Origin: Sinorhizobium glycinis
GTDB lineage: Bacteria; Pseudomonadota; Alphaproteobacteria; Rhizobiales; Rhizobiaceae
DNA: 64,000 bases
Direction of reading: 5' to 3'
Assembly (NCBI RefSeq): GCF_001651865.1
Contig: NZ_LPUX01000061.1
Span: forward strand, 248,001-312,000
Below, piece by piece: positions 9,233 through 17,186 of this stretch. The number at the start of each line of letters is the position of its first letter. Within the stretch, counting starts at the first letter, position 1. The position numbers and the translations under genes are program-made. The notes beneath the pieces are model-generated. The model did not search any database and was not told where the DNA came from. It worked only from the letters and a program-made list of their open reading frames with translations.

Positions 9233-10393
9233 TCAAGCCCCCAGTGGCCGCAGCAGGTCGCGGCTGATGATGTGGCGCTGGATCTCCGATGTACCGTCCC
9301 AGATGCGCTCGACGCGAGCGTCGCGCCAGAAGCGGGCGAGCGGCAGGTCGTCCATGAGTCCCATGCCGCCATAGATCTGGATCGCCTCGTCGGTGACGCG
9401 GGCCAGCATCTCTGTGGCAAAGACCTTGGCGGAGGCGATCTCGCGGTTCGACGGCAGACCCTGGTCGAGCCGCCAGGCGGCCGAGAGCGTCAGCAGGTCG
9501 GCGGCGTCGATCTCGGTGATCATGTCGGCGAGCTTGAAGGAGACGCCCTGGTTGGCGCCGATCGGCTTGCCGAACTGCTTGCGTTCGGCCGAATAGGAGA
9601 GAGCGTAATCGAAGGCGCGGCGGGCGCGGCCGACGGAGGTGGCGGCAACCGTCAGGCGTGTCGCATAGAGCCAGTCGTTGGCAAGATCGAAACCCTTGTG
9701 GAGTTCGCCGAGAACTTGAGAGGAGGGCAGGCGGCAGTCGTCGAAGGTCAGGATGCAGTTCTTGTAGCCGCGATGCGAGACGGAATTGTAGCCCTCGCGG
9801 ATTTCGAAGCCCGGCGTGCCGCGATCGACGAGGAAGCAGGTGATCTTCTTCTTCGGTCCGCGCGGCGTCTGTTCCTCGCCGGTGGCGATGAAGACGATGA
9901 CGAAATCGGCGATGTCGGCGTGGCTGATGAAGTGCTTGGTGCCGTTGACGATCCAATCGTCGCCATCCGGCCTCGCGAAGCATTTCATGCCGCGTACATC
10001 GGAGCCGGCGTCCGGCTCGGTCATGGCGAGCGCATCGAACTTGTCGCCGCGGACGGCGGGCAGCAGATAGCGCTCGCGTTGTTCTTCATTGCAGGCCATC
10101 AGGATGCCGGAGGGGCGGCCGAAGAAGACGGTGAGCCCCATCGAGCCGCGGCCGAGTTCGCGCTCGACGAGCGTGAAGGTGAGGTGGTCGAGACCGGCAC
10201 CGCCGACTTCTTCCGGGAAATTGCAGGCGAAGAAGCCGAGCTCCTTGCATTTGCGGGCAATTTCCTGGCCGAGCTCGCGCGGCACCAAGCCGGTGCGCTC
10301 GACCTCGTTTTCATGCGGATAGATCTCGGTCTCGACGAAGCCGCGGACCGTATCGACGATCATCTGCTGTTCTTCGGTCAGTGCGAAATTCAT
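9233..10393 (-). CDS. Acyl-CoA dehydrogenase, candidate gamma-butyrobetainyl-CoA dehydrogenase
   Basis: FAD-dependent acyl-CoA dehydrogenase of 386 residues, the usual length. It shows the FAD/substrate signature A-M-T-E-P-D-A-G-S-D about residues 121-130, a middle beta domain, and a C-terminal helical domain ending Y-G-G-M-G-L-M...R-F-W-R-D-A-R-V. No signal peptide or membrane segment is visible. In this gene block it could oxidise gamma-butyrobetainyl-CoA to crotonobetainyl-CoA, the substrate of the downstream CaiD-like hydratase. Other short or branched acyl-CoA substrates are possible. The start is preceded by a GGGAGAA site. Repeat elements occupy the spacers on both sides. Confidence 0.85.
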   Translation of the reverse strand: MNFALTEEQQMIVDTVRGFVETEIYPHENEVERTGLVPRELGQEIARKCKELGFFACNFPEEVGGAGLDHLTFTLVERELGRGSMGLTVFFGRPSGILMACNEEQRERYLLPAVRGDKFDALAMTEPDAGSDVRGMKCFARPDGDDWIVNGTKHFISHADIADFVIVFIATGEEQTPRGPKKKITCFLVDRGTPGFEIREGYNSVSHRGYKNCILTFDDCRLPSSQVLGELHKGFDLANDWLYATRLTVAATSVGRARRAFDYALSYSAERKQFGKPIGANQGVSFKLADMITEIDAADLLTLSAAWRLDQGLPSNREIASAKVFATEMLARVTDEAIQIYGGMGLMDDLPLARFWRDARVERIWDGTSEIQRHIISRDLLRPLGA

Positions 10394-10461
10394 TGTTCTC
10401 CCTCGTATTTTTTGTTTGCTTGCATTGAGCCGATCTCCCTACCGACTCGTGCATGCAACTT

Positions 10462-10604
10462 GCCCCTCACCCTAGCCCTCTCCCCGCGCGCGGGGAGAGG
10501 GGACTTTGATCGCTACTGCCCTCGTCCGCGAAGGAAGCGAGCGGTTGCAGCATCTCCCTTCTCCCCGCCTGCGGGGAGAAGGTGGCGGCAGCCGGATGAG
10601 GGGC
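10462..10604. repeat. RIME-like palindromic repeat, reversed relative to the copy at 9064
   Basis: A 143-base element with the same two palindrome types and ends (GCCCCTCACCCTAG... and ...GGATGAGGGGC), in opposite orientation to the 9064-9200 copy. It lies between the carnitine dehydrogenase stop and the acyl-CoA dehydrogenase start. Confidence 0.85.
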
Positions 10605-10619
10605 TGCCATCTTGTCGTC

Positions 10620-12110
10620 TCAGCGTTTCTGTCCGACGTGCCTGCCCGCGCCATCCGGCACCCCAAGCCTCGCATGCCCTTCCGCGATCGGCTTCAGCTT
10701 CTCCAATACCTCGGCCGGTGCGGCGACAGACTTGCCGGCCTCAGCATCGACATGCAGCATCATCTGCTCGGCCGTCGCGATCACTTCGCCCGAGGCGGTG
10801 TCGTGAATCCTGGTGAAGAAGTGGATGCGCTTCTCGTCCGAGGCGAGAATTTGCAGCGTCGTGTAGAGCGCCTGGCCGAGCTTCGCCTCGCCGAGATGGC
10901 GGATATGCGTCTCGACGGTGTAGTAACTGTGGCCGGCCTCCACATAGGCGAAGTCGACGCCGATCAATCGGAGCAGGGCGTCGGACGTATCGCCGAAGAG
11001 TTGCAGATAGCGGTGCTCGGTCATGTGACCGTTGTAATCGACCCAGGCGGCGTTGACCTTGGTCTCGACGAGGCGCAGCGGACCGGAGACGTCAAAGCTC
11101 TTCGGCTGGTTGCCGCCTTGCGCCCAGAGGCGCTTCTCGAAATCGGCGAGCAGCTTGCCGGCACCCCAGCCTTCGCCGCCATTGCCGGCCTTCAGCGCCT
11201 GCATGATGCCGACGAGGTTTTCGTCGCGGATGCGCTCGAGTTCGCGGATCGAACGGCCGGCAGCCTGGGCGTCCGATTGGGCGCCGATCTTCTCGACCAG
11301 CGCATCGTCGAGATCGACGACGTCGGTGAACTTCGTCCACGGCCATTTCAGGCAGGGGCCGAACTGGGCGAGGAAATGACGCATGCCGGCTTCGCCGCCG
11401 GCGATGCGATAGGTCTCGAAGAGGCCCATCTGCGCCCAGCGCATGCCGAAGGAGTAGCGCATGACATCGTCGAGCGTCTCGGTATCGCAGATATCGTCCT
11501 GGATCAGCCAGAGCGCCTCGCGCCAGAGCGCCTCGAGCAGCCGGTCGCCGACGAAGGCCTCGATCTCCTTGGCGATGACGACGCCTTTCATGCCGATCTC
11601 GGCGACCGCTTTCTCGGCGCGCTTGATCGTCTCCGGCGACGTCTTCTTGCCGCCGACGAGCTCGACCAGCGGCAGCAGGTAGACCGGGTTATAGGGGTGG
11701 GCCACGAACATGCGCTCGGGATGCTTCATCTCGGCCTGGAGGTCGGACGGCAGCAGGCCTGAGGTAGACGAACCGATCAGCGCGTCGCTGCGGGCGGCTG
11801 CGTCGATCTCGGTGATGACGCCGCGCTTCAGCGGCAGCCGTTCCGGGACGCTTTCCTGAATCCAGTCAACATCGTGGACGGCTTCCTCAATGCTCTTGCA
11901 GAATATGAATTTGCCGCGCGGCGGCAGCGGTGCCATGGTCAGCATGCCATAGGCGCGCTCGGCATTGGCCATGACCTCGCCGATGATGCGCTCGGCTTCG
12001 GGGTGCGGATCGAAGATGTTGACGTCGATGCCGGCGAGCGCGAAACGCGCCGCCCAGGCCCCGCCGATGACGCCGCCGCCGACGCAGGCGGCCTTGGTGA
12101 TGATGGTCAT
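10620..12110 (-). CDS. lcdH: L-carnitine dehydrogenase / betainyl-CoA thioesterase fusion
   Basis: A 496-residue two-domain enzyme. Residues 1 to about 320 form a 3-hydroxyacyl-CoA-dehydrogenase-like domain with a Rossmann motif G-G-G-V-I-G-G-A-W about 11-19, and oxidise L-carnitine to 3-dehydrocarnitine with NAD. Residues about 345-480 are a hot-dog thioesterase with the D-Y-N-G-H-M-T-E-H-R-Y motif about 371-381. In rhizobial carnitine catabolism this second domain releases glycine betaine from betainyl-CoA. The gene follows the BKACE gene, which produces betainyl-CoA, so the fusion carries the steps before and after cleavage. The start at 12110 is preceded by GGAGAGG; an open frame extends upstream to 12638 without coding features. 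Confidence 0.88.
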   Translation of the reverse strand: MTIITKAACVGGGVIGGAWAARFALAGIDVNIFDPHPEAERIIGEVMANAERAYGMLTMAPLPPRGKFIFCKSIEEAVHDVDWIQESVPERLPLKRGVITEIDAAARSDALIGSSTSGLLPSDLQAEMKHPERMFVAHPYNPVYLLPLVELVGGKKTSPETIKRAEKAVAEIGMKGVVIAKEIEAFVGDRLLEALWREALWLIQDDICDTETLDDVMRYSFGMRWAQMGLFETYRIAGGEAGMRHFLAQFGPCLKWPWTKFTDVVDLDDALVEKIGAQSDAQAAGRSIRELERIRDENLVGIMQALKAGNGGEGWGAGKLLADFEKRLWAQGGNQPKSFDVSGPLRLVETKVNAAWVDYNGHMTEHRYLQLFGDTSDALLRLIGVDFAYVEAGHSYYTVETHIRHLGEAKLGQALYTTLQILASDEKRIHFFTRIHDTASGEVIATAEQMMLHVDAEAGKSVAAPAEVLEKLKPIAEGHARLGVPDGAGRHVGQKR

Positions 12111-12139
12111 TGCCTCTCCATCTCGTTGTACCGTGGGAA

Positions 12140-12338
12140 CCCCTCCCGGCCCTGCGGGCCACCCTCCCCACAAGGGGGAGGGATGGGTGGCTCCGGATCC
12201 TCGCTGTCCCTCTCCGGCGCTCGCCTGCCGCCTCGGTTGGCCTTGATGCGGACCTCTCCACAAACGCAGAGGTTCCGTTCGGAGTCCGGCGGCGCCGCCT
12301 GTTAAGCCCTCCCCCTTGTGGGGAGGGTTGGGGAGGGG
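12140..12338. repeat. CCCCTCCC-type inverted-repeat element
   Basis: A 199-base spacer element with arms containing CCCTCCCCACAAGGGGGAGGG and its counterpart CCCTCCCCCTTGTGGGGAGGG, ending in GGGGAGGGG. The same arms recur at 30505-30657. It lies between the BKACE and carnitine dehydrogenase genes, starting 30 bases upstream of the latter. Confidence 0.75.
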
Positions 12339-12343
12339 TCTTG

Positions 12344-13246
12344 TTATCGCTTCGTCAGCTTCAATTTCTCGCGGACCTCCTGCGGTCCGATGATCTTCGC
12401 GCCCATGCCCTCGACCACCGAAATCGCCTTCTCGACCAGCTGGCCGTTGGTCGCGAGCTGTCCTTTGCCGACATAGAGGTTGTCCTCCAATCCGACCCGG
12501 ACATTGCCGCCGGCGAGGATCGCCGCGGCGGGATAGGCGAGCGCGTTGCGGCCGATCGAGAAGGCCGAGAACGTCCAATTCGACGGCACGTTGTTGACCA
12601 TCGCCATGAAGGTGTTGAGGTCGTCCGGCGCGCCCCATGGAATGCCCATGCAGAGCTGGATCAGCACCGGATCCTCGATCAGACCTTCCTCGACGAGCTG
12701 CTTGGCGAACCAGAGATGGCCGGTGTCGAAGGCTTCGATCTCGGGCCGGACGCCGATTGCGGTCATCTGGCGTGCCATTTCACGCAACATCGACGGCGTG
12801 TTGGTCATGACATAGTCGCCGAGCGAGAAGTTCATCGTGCCGCAGTCGAGCGTGCAGATCTCCGGCAGACATTCGGCCACATGGGCGACGCGTTCGGTCG
12901 CGCCGGCCATGTCGGTGCCTTTCTCGTTGAGCGGGAGGGGGTTTTCGACATCGCCGAAGATAAGGTCTCCGCCCATGCCGGCGGTCAGGTTGAGGACCAT
13001 GTCGACATCGGCGGAGCGGATGCGGTCGGTTACCTCCCTGTAGAGATCGAGGCGGCGGGCCGGTGCGCCGGTTTCCGGATCGCGGACATGGCAGTGGACG
13101 ATCGCCGCACCCGCCTTGGCCGCTTCGACCGCCGCGTCGGCGATCTGTTTCGGCGTGATCGGAACGTGGTTGGACTTCGAAACGGTGTCTCCCGAACCGG
13201 TGACTGCGCAGGTGATGAAAACCTCGCGGTTCATGCTGAGCGGCAT
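12344..13246 (-). CDS. BKACE (DUF849) enzyme, 3-dehydrocarnitine cleavage
   Basis: A 300-residue TIM-barrel protein of the beta-keto acid cleavage enzyme family. These zinc enzymes react a beta-keto acid with acetyl-CoA to give acetoacetate and a new acyl-CoA. Family features: I-T-C-A-V-T-G about residues 10-16, the metal-binding H-C-H-V-R-D about 47-52, G-G-D about 104, and D-C-G-T-M-N-F about 135. Next to carnitine dehydrogenase the expected reaction is 3-dehydrocarnitine plus acetyl-CoA to betainyl-CoA plus acetoacetate, as described for Sinorhizobium carnitine degradation. The ATG at 13246 follows GGGGAGA; an ATG at 13273 is in frame but less well placed. Confidence 0.88.
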   Translation of the reverse strand: MPLSMNREVFITCAVTGSGDTVSKSNHVPITPKQIADAAVEAAKAGAAIVHCHVRDPETGAPARRLDLYREVTDRIRSADVDMVLNLTAGMGGDLIFGDVENPLPLNEKGTDMAGATERVAHVAECLPEICTLDCGTMNFSLGDYVMTNTPSMLREMARQMTAIGVRPEIEAFDTGHLWFAKQLVEEGLIEDPVLIQLCMGIPWGAPDDLNTFMAMVNNVPSNWTFSAFSIGRNALAYPAAAILAGGNVRVGLEDNLYVGKGQLATNGQLVEKAISVVEGMGAKIIGPQEVREKLKLTKR

Positions 13247-13299
13247 AGCTGTCTCCCCTTTCGTTGAACCCATTACGAGCCAGAAACGGCGCCGGCGCT

Positions 13300-13313
13300 T
13301 TCCACAGGTGGAA
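13300..13313. promoter_or_regulatory. Near-palindrome in the carnitine divergent promoter region
   Basis: TTCCACAGGTGGAA is a 14-base near-perfect palindrome (6 of 7 positions paired) in the 109-base space between the BKACE gene and the divergent AraC-type regulator. A regulator-binding role is plausible but unproven. Confidence 0.35.
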
Positions 13314-13355
13314 CTATCCTATACATTATCGGCAGTGATGGGAGGAAGTTTCACC

Positions 13356-14327
13356 ATGGAAGCCAGTGTTTCGCAGGCGCAGCATATCGATTTGCTGATC
13401 CTGCCGGAGACCAATCTCATTCTGGTCGCCTCCGTCGTCGAGCCGCTGCGCGCGGCAAACCGCATCGCCGGGCGGGCGCTCTACAGCTGGACGATGTTCA
13501 GCCCGGACGGTGAAGCGATTGAGACCAAAAGCGGCATCCCGATACCGGTCTTCGGACCCTTTCGCCCGCAGCGCGAGACGGCGCCGCTTTTCGTGCTGTC
13601 GAGCTACAACTGGCAGCGCAGCGCCACCTCGCAGCTGAAGATGCTTCTGTCGCAGACGGCGCGGCACCGGGAGGCGATGGCGGGGATCGAATCCGGCTCC
13701 TGGCTCTTGGCGGAGACGAGCCTCCTCGACAATTTTTCCGCCACGACCCACTGGGAAGACTTCGAGGATTTCGCCAGCGCCTATCCGCAGGTGACGATGG
13801 TTCGCGAGCGTTTCGTCATCGATGGCAAGCGCATCACCACCGGCGGCTCGCTGCCGACGCTCGATCTGATGCTGGAGCTCATCCGCCGCGCGCATGGCTA
13901 TTCGCTGGCGCTCGAGGTATCTCGCCTCTTTATCTACGAGCAGGAGCGGACGCGCGGCGACCTCCTGCAGATGCCGGTGATCGGCAACATGCGCATTCTC
14001 GACGCTCGGGTCGGTGCGGCGGTCAAGCTGATGGAGGAAACCGTCGAGGCGCCGATGACGCTTGCCAAGCTGGCGCGGCGGGTCGGCGTCAGCGCCCGAC
14101 ACCTGCAGGACCTTTTCAAGGACACGATGGGAGTTGCGCCGCATGAGCACTACCTTGCGCTGCGGCTCAATGCGGCCCGCCGCAAGGTGATCGAGACGCG
14201 TATGGAATTCGCCGATATCGCGGCGATTTCCGGCTTTAACTCTTCTTCTTCATTTTCGCGGAGCTATCGCGCCCATTACCGCGAGAGCCCCAGCGAGACG
14301 CGCCGGCGGCTGAAGCTCAAGAGTTGA
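13356..14327 (+). CDS. GlxA-type AraC family regulator, likely carnitine-responsive
   Basis: A 323-residue regulator. An N-terminal DJ-1/PfpI-like (class I glutamine amidotransferase-fold) domain covers residues about 10-180, and a C-terminal AraC helix-turn-helix pair about 220-320 (A-R-R-V-G-V-S-A-R-H-L-Q-D-L-F-K, then F-A-D-I-A-A-I-S-G-F-N). This architecture is shared by CdhR and GbdR, regulators of carnitine and betaine catabolism in Pseudomonas. The gene is divergent from the BKACE gene, which supports a role in activating the catabolic block. The ATG at 13356 follows GGGAGGA; the open frame extends upstream across the promoter region without coding features. Confidence 0.82.
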   Translation: MEASVSQAQHIDLLILPETNLILVASVVEPLRAANRIAGRALYSWTMFSPDGEAIETKSGIPIPVFGPFRPQRETAPLFVLSSYNWQRSATSQLKMLLSQTARHREAMAGIESGSWLLAETSLLDNFSATTHWEDFEDFASAYPQVTMVRERFVIDGKRITTGGSLPTLDLMLELIRRAHGYSLALEVSRLFIYEQERTRGDLLQMPVIGNMRILDARVGAAVKLMEETVEAPMTLAKLARRVGVSARHLQDLFKDTMGVAPHEHYLALRLNAARRKVIETRMEFADIAAISGFNSSSSFSRSYRAHYRESPSETRRRLKLKS

Positions 14328-14527
14328 TTCAAGGACCTCAGGCGCCCTTTGAGCTGAGGCCGGTTCAACGAATCAAATCAGCGGCCTGCGGTCCGTATGT
14401 CGGAAAGTGAATCAGGTAGGAGCGCATCGGCCGGAACGAGTGAGGGAGCCTCCTGGATGCGGCGCTCCGCTATGGGCCGTCGCTGTCGCCGACGTGACGA
14501 AACGCGGAGCAGGATTCGTCCGACGTG

Positions 14528-15289
14528 TCAGACGACGGTCTCGCCCCCGTCGACCACGAGTATCTGCCCGGTCATGTAGGATGACCGATCGGAGACGAGA
14601 AAGAGGATCGACTCGGCGATTTCGTCGACGCTCGCCCAGCGGCCGAGCGGTACCTTCTCGCGAATGTAGGCTTCGATGGCGCGCCGTCCGCCCATCTGCT
14701 TGATGAACGGCTCATTGAAAGGTGTGTCGACCCAGCCGGGGCAGAGCGCATTCACCCGCACGCCGTACTTTGCATAGTCGCCGGCCATCTGCCGGGTCAT
14801 GGCGATCACGGCGTGCTTCGTCGTGGTGTAGGCGATCATCTCGCGGTCGTAGAGCACGCCCGAGGACGAGGAGGTGTTGACGATCACCCCGCGACCGGCC
14901 GCCTTCATCGACGGCATGACGAGGCGGGCGGCCATGAAATGGGCGCGGACATTGAGGCTCCATGAGCGGTCGAAGCCCGCGACGTCGACCTCCTCCAGAG
15001 TGCCGGCCACTTGCGCGCCGGCGTGATTGTGCAGGATGTCGATTCGGCCGTGACGGCGGAGCACGTCGGCGATGCCGTCGGAAAGCGCGGCGTCATCCGT
15101 GACATCGATGGCGAGCGCCTCGGCGCTGCCGCCCTTGGCGACAATCGCCGCGACGGTCGCCTCTCCTGCGTCCCGGCTGCGGTCGATGGCCACGACATGG
15201 GCACCTTCGCGCGCCATGATGGCGGCGCCCGCCTGACCGATTCCGGAGCCTGCTCCGGTCACGATCGCGACCCGATCTCTCAAAATCAT
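14528..15289 (-). CDS. SDR family NAD(P)-dependent oxidoreductase
   Basis: A 253-residue classical short-chain dehydrogenase. Motifs: cofactor site T-G-A-G-S-G-I-G (residues 11-18), N-H-A-G about 88-91, catalytic Ser in N-T-S-S-S-S-G about 138-144, Y-T-T-T-K about 154-158, and the C-terminal ...G-Q-I-L-V-V-D-G-G. It begins 4 bases after the second permease of the ABC transporter and is probably the last gene of that operon, so it may oxidise a hydroxyl group of the imported compound. The substrate is unknown. About 200 bases separate its stop from the convergent AraC gene. Confidence 0.85.
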   Translation of the reverse strand: MILRDRVAIVTGAGSGIGQAGAAIMAREGAHVVAIDRSRDAGEATVAAIVAKGGSAEALAIDVTDDAALSDGIADVLRRHGRIDILHNHAGAQVAGTLEEVDVAGFDRSWSLNVRAHFMAARLVMPSMKAAGRGVIVNTSSSSGVLYDREMIAYTTTKHAVIAMTRQMAGDYAKYGVRVNALCPGWVDTPFNEPFIKQMGGRRAIEAYIREKVPLGRWASVDEIAESILFLVSDRSSYMTGQILVVDGGETVV

Positions 15290-15293
15290 GGTT

Positions 15294-16112
15294 TCACTCC
15301 CCGGATTTGCTTCTCTTTTCGCGCATCAGAATGCGCGCGGTCAGGATCAGGAGCAGCGATGCGAAGAGCACCAGTGTCGCGATCGCGTTGATCTCGGGCG
15401 TCACGCCTCGGCGGATCGAGGCGAAGACGTAGATCGGCAAGGTCGTTTTCGAGCCGGCGACGAAGAAGGCGATAATGAAATCGTCGAAGGAGAAGGTGAA
15501 GGCGAGCAGGAAGCCGGCAAGGATCGACGGCAGGATTTGCGGCAGGACGATCAGCCGGAAGGTGGTGAGCGGCGTCGCATAGAGATCGCTGGAGGCCTCG
15601 ACGATGTCGCGACCGAGACTGGCGATGCGCGCCTTGACGATCATCGTGACGAGCGCCATCGAGAAAAGCCCGTGGGCGGCGATAATCGAGCCGTAGCCGA
15701 GACCGAGTTGGGGCGGCCGGTCGCCCGGCCAGAGGGCCGCAAGTGCCGGGTTGAGGAAGGAAAAGACAGCGACGAGTGCGACGAGCGTGGCGATGCCGAT
15801 GACAACGCCGGGCACGACGATCGCTGCGGCAAAGAGCGCGTCGAAGAGCGCGCGCATGCGTGCACCAAGGCGCTCCATGCCGAGCGCCGCCATGGTGCCG
15901 AAGACGGCAGCGAGTGCCGCGCTCGTGAAGGCGATGATCAGGCTGTTCTGCAGGGCCGAGACCAGGAAGGTGTTGCCAAGCGCCTTGCCGTACCAGTCAG
16001 TCGAGAAGCCCGTGAACTCGCTGGCGCTGCGTCCGGCGTTGAAGGAGAACAGCACGACAAGGGCGATCGGCGCATAGAGGAAGAGATAGACGGACGAGAT
16101 GAACGCGCGCAT
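15294..16112 (-). CDS. PotC-like ABC transporter permease
   Basis: A 272-residue inner-membrane permease of the spermidine/putrescine PotC family with six predicted membrane segments and the EAA loop (E-A-S-S-D-L-Y-A-T-P) about residues 160-169. The start codon shares one base with the stop of the PotB-like gene (TGATG), so the genes are coupled. A longer in-frame extension to 17018 runs through the upstream gene and is not real. Confidence 0.88.
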   Translation of the reverse strand: MRAFISSVYLFLYAPIALVVLFSFNAGRSASEFTGFSTDWYGKALGNTFLVSALQNSLIIAFTSAALAAVFGTMAALGMERLGARMRALFDALFAAAIVVPGVVIGIATLVALVAVFSFLNPALAALWPGDRPPQLGLGYGSIIAAHGLFSMALVTMIVKARIASLGRDIVEASSDLYATPLTTFRLIVLPQILPSILAGFLLAFTFSFDDFIIAFFVAGSKTTLPIYVFASIRRGVTPEINAIATLVLFASLLLILTARILMREKRSKSGE

Positions 16113-16978
16113 CAGACGAGATCCACCTGTCTGGTTCCGGCGACCCTCCAGGCGATACGCATCGCCACCATCAGCACGACGACGACAACAGCGACGAGCG
16201 TCACGGCGATCGCCGAGCCGAAGGGCCAGTTGCGCGACTGCAGGAAGAGATCGACCAGCGCGTTGCCGATGAAGAAGACCTTGCCGCCGCCGAGAAGCTG
16301 CGGGATCAGATATTCGCCAAGGAGCAGGATGGTGACGAGGGCGACGCCGGTCATGACCCCTGGCAGGGAAAGAGGCAGGGTTACGCCGAAGAAGGTCGAG
16401 ACCGGCTTGGCGCCGAGATCGGCGGAGGCCTCCAGGAGCCGCCGGTCGAGCTTTTCCAGGCTCACATAGATCGGCATGATCATCAGCGGCAGGTAGCCGT
16501 ACACGATGCCCAGCAGCACGGCGCCCGGCGTATTGAGCAGGCGCACGTCCTCGATGCCGACCATCGCCAGGAGATTGGGGATGCCGCGCGAGCCGAGGAT
16601 GTACATCCAGGCATAGGTGCGCACCAAGAGGCTCGTCCAGAACGGCACGACGACGAGCGAGACCAGAATGAGGCGGTAGCGCGGGTTCGCCTTCACCGCG
16701 AGGTGATAGGCGGTGGGGTAGGCGACCACGAGGCAGAGCAGGGCGCCTGCCGGCGCAAGCAGCAAGGTGTTCCAGAAAGCGGTCGCGCGCGTCGGCAGAT
16801 TGGCGAACTGGGCGAAGGTAAAGGCCGCCTGGTACCCGCCTTCCGGTGCCCGTTCGCCAAAGGCGAAGACGAGCATGGCGACGAAGGGGAGAACGAGGAA
16901 CACGAAAAGCCATGCGGCCGCTGGCGCAACAAGCGCCGCCGTCACCAGGTTCCTCTTCGTGTTCATTGCCGCGCGCAT
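16112..16978 (-). CDS. PotB-like ABC transporter permease
   Basis: A permease of the PotB family (about 288 residues) with six membrane helices. It has the P-F-W-T-S-L-L-V-R-T-Y-A-W motif typical of polyamine-type permeases about residue 112, and the EAA loop (E-A-S-A-D-L-G-A-K-P) about 185-194. Start is uncertain: ATGs at 16999, 16978 and 16966 are in frame and none has a strong ribosome-binding site. A RIME element separates it from the substrate-binding protein gene. Confidence 0.86.
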   Translation of the reverse strand: MRAAMNTKRNLVTAALVAPAAAWLFVFLVLPFVAMLVFAFGERAPEGGYQAAFTFAQFANLPTRATAFWNTLLLAPAGALLCLVVAYPTAYHLAVKANPRYRLILVSLVVVPFWTSLLVRTYAWMYILGSRGIPNLLAMVGIEDVRLLNTPGAVLLGIVYGYLPLMIMPIYVSLEKLDRRLLEASADLGAKPVSTFFGVTLPLSLPGVMTGVALVTILLLGEYLIPQLLGGGKVFFIGNALVDLFLQSRNWPFGSAIAVTLVAVVVVVLMVAMRIAWRVAGTRQVDLV

Positions 16979-17009
16979 GGGGTGGTCCGTCAGATGCACG
17001 TTGAATATG

Positions 17010-17170
17010 GCCCCTCATCCCGCTGCCGCGACCTTCTCCCCGCAGGCGGGGAGAAGGGGACTAGCGGCACCCGCTTCGTTTCCTCGCCGCCGCTGGCGGA
17101 ATCGGCGCTCGCGGCTTGTTCCTTCTCCCCGTCAGGACGGGGAGAAGGTGCCGGCAGGCGGATGAGGGGC
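17010..17170. repeat. RIME-like palindromic repeat inside the PotABCD-like operon
   Basis: A 161-base element bounded by GCCCCTCATCC and GGATGAGGGGC with two internal palindromes, both of the CTTCTCCCC type, so it is nearly symmetrical, unlike the two copies at 9064 and 10462. It fills the spacer between the binding-protein and first permease genes. Confidence 0.85.
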
Positions 17171-17186
17171 GATCTTGCCGGTATGT

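Noticed and set aside
10620..12638. Longer 672-codon version of the carnitine dehydrogenase
   Set aside because: The extra N-terminal part is translated repeat DNA and the end of the BKACE gene; the ATG at 12110 gives the family length.
15294..17018. 574-codon frame joining two permeases
   Set aside because: The first half is a different frame of the PotB-like gene; the real PotC-like gene starts at 16112.
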